Assembly: GCF_019635465.1 (NCBI RefSeq) | Contig: NZ_JAHBZK010000001.1 | Span: 62,001 to 126,000, forward strand | Source: Hydrogenophaga sp. | GTDB taxonomy: Bacteria; Pseudomonadota; Gammaproteobacteria; Burkholderiales; Burkholderiaceae_C | Reading direction: 5' to 3' | DNA length: 64,000 bases | Shown here: in pieces, positions 63,687 to 64,000 of the stretch | Layout: every line of letters starts with the position of its first letter | Position numbering within the stretch: position 1 is the stretch's first letter | Program-made: the position numbers and the translations under genes | Notes under the pieces: generated by a model | Told to the model about the DNA's origin: nothing | Databases searched by the model: none | What the model saw: the letters and a program-made list of their open reading frames with translations, nothing else

Positions 63687-64000
63687 ATGCAGCGCACCGT
63701 CCTCATCGACCCGGCCGACGTCGAGTTCACCGCCATCCGCGCGCAGGGCGCGGGTGGGCAGAACGTGAACAAGGTGAGCAATGCCGTGCACCTGCGCTAT
63801 GCGGTGCACGCCGCCGCCTTGCCCGAGGCGGTAAAGAACCGCTTGCTGGCCATGAGCGACACCCGGCTGACGCAGGACGGCGTGATCGTCATCAAGGCTC
63901 AGAGCAGCCGCAGTCTGGAGCAGAACAAGGCCGACGCCTTGTCGCGGCTTCAGGCCCTGGTCGACGCGGCGGCCATCACCCCCAAGGCCCGGCGCGCCAC
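63687..64000 (+). CDS. arfB: Peptidyl-tRNA hydrolase ArfB, 3' end outside window
   Basis: The visible 104 residues show the class I release-factor-like catalytic domain: ADVEFTAIRAQGAGGQNVNK, containing the GGQ motif, then VSNAVHLRYAV and VIVIKAQSSRSLEQNKADAL. ArfB (YaeJ) rescues ribosomes stalled on mRNAs without a stop codon, using a basic C-terminal tail that lies beyond the window. The ATG at 63687 is chosen because it is the first in frame. Function is family knowledge. Confidence 0.92.
   Translation, partial: MQRTVLIDPADVEFTAIRAQGAGGQNVNKVSNAVHLRYAVHAAALPEAVKNRLLAMSDTRLTQDGVIVIKAQSSRSLEQNKADALSRLQALVDAAAITPKARRA

Overview
The window is high-GC DNA with dense gene packing, many ATGA and GTGA overlaps, and a betaproteobacterial core gene set (leuS-lptE-holA, hprK-ptsN-hpf, bamE/fur, three-gene pnt). 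I read it as a Comamonadaceae chromosome, Hydrogenophaga- or Acidovorax-like. The assignment rests on gene content and on intergenic CCCCCT..AGGGGG repeats. No rRNA, tRNA or CRISPR was seen.

Layout. 1-15.4 kb: the start of proA (runs off the left edge), a secreted hydrolase, a MarR-controlled tripartite EmrAB-type pump, an acyltransferase, a CreA protein, a cold-shock/membrane/Excalibur fusion, a TIR- or deoxyribosyltransferase-like protein, a YhhN protein, and a LysR-wrbA-DsbA-EamA cluster. 15.4-23.2 kb: an AT-richer accessory island of small orphan genes. 23.3-31 kb: an aromatic-type aldehyde dehydrogenase, a complete Liv-type ABC importer and an AraC regulator. 31-44.5 kb: an orphan 7TMR-DISM kinase, holA, lptE, leuS, an EnvZ/OmpR pair, dapB, bamE, fur, hprK, ptsN and hpf. 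44.6-64 kb: an MFS carrier, a hybrid kinase, a patatin, corA, mtnN, fadD, the pnt transhydrogenase operon with a foreign secreted-protein gene inside it, a Nudix hydrolase, a second 7TMR-DISM kinase, a DUF3422 protein, mnmA, a PepSY-like protein, cytochrome b561 and the start of arfB.

The island is the most interesting part. On the minus strand it carries an integron cassette array without an integrase (a CALIN). Two full-length attC sites of about 127 bp (18416-18541 and 19228-19355) have core sites, fold-back arms and near-identical 3' ends. A third site is collapsed to a remnant (19777-19801). A fourth was split by an IS3-family (IS407-type) element, now decayed, which left a 4-bp TAAC duplication exactly in the attC core (20041-20044 and 21284-21287). 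Cassette cargo includes a secreted MepA-like peptidase with a TTG start just after the core, small membrane proteins and an uncharacterised 152-aa protein. A second, degenerate palindromic repeat family (about nine places) is scattered through the island. Near-identical inverted copies (15469-15492 and 23128-23151) lie at its two ends.

Other points: a shared TGCCTAGGCA palindrome links the MarR promoter to a kinase intergenic region 57 kb away; three HDLRQP-type kinases have no partner regulator nearby; and leuS-lptE-holA is separated from proA by about 32 kb, although in relatives these genes are adjacent as I recall.
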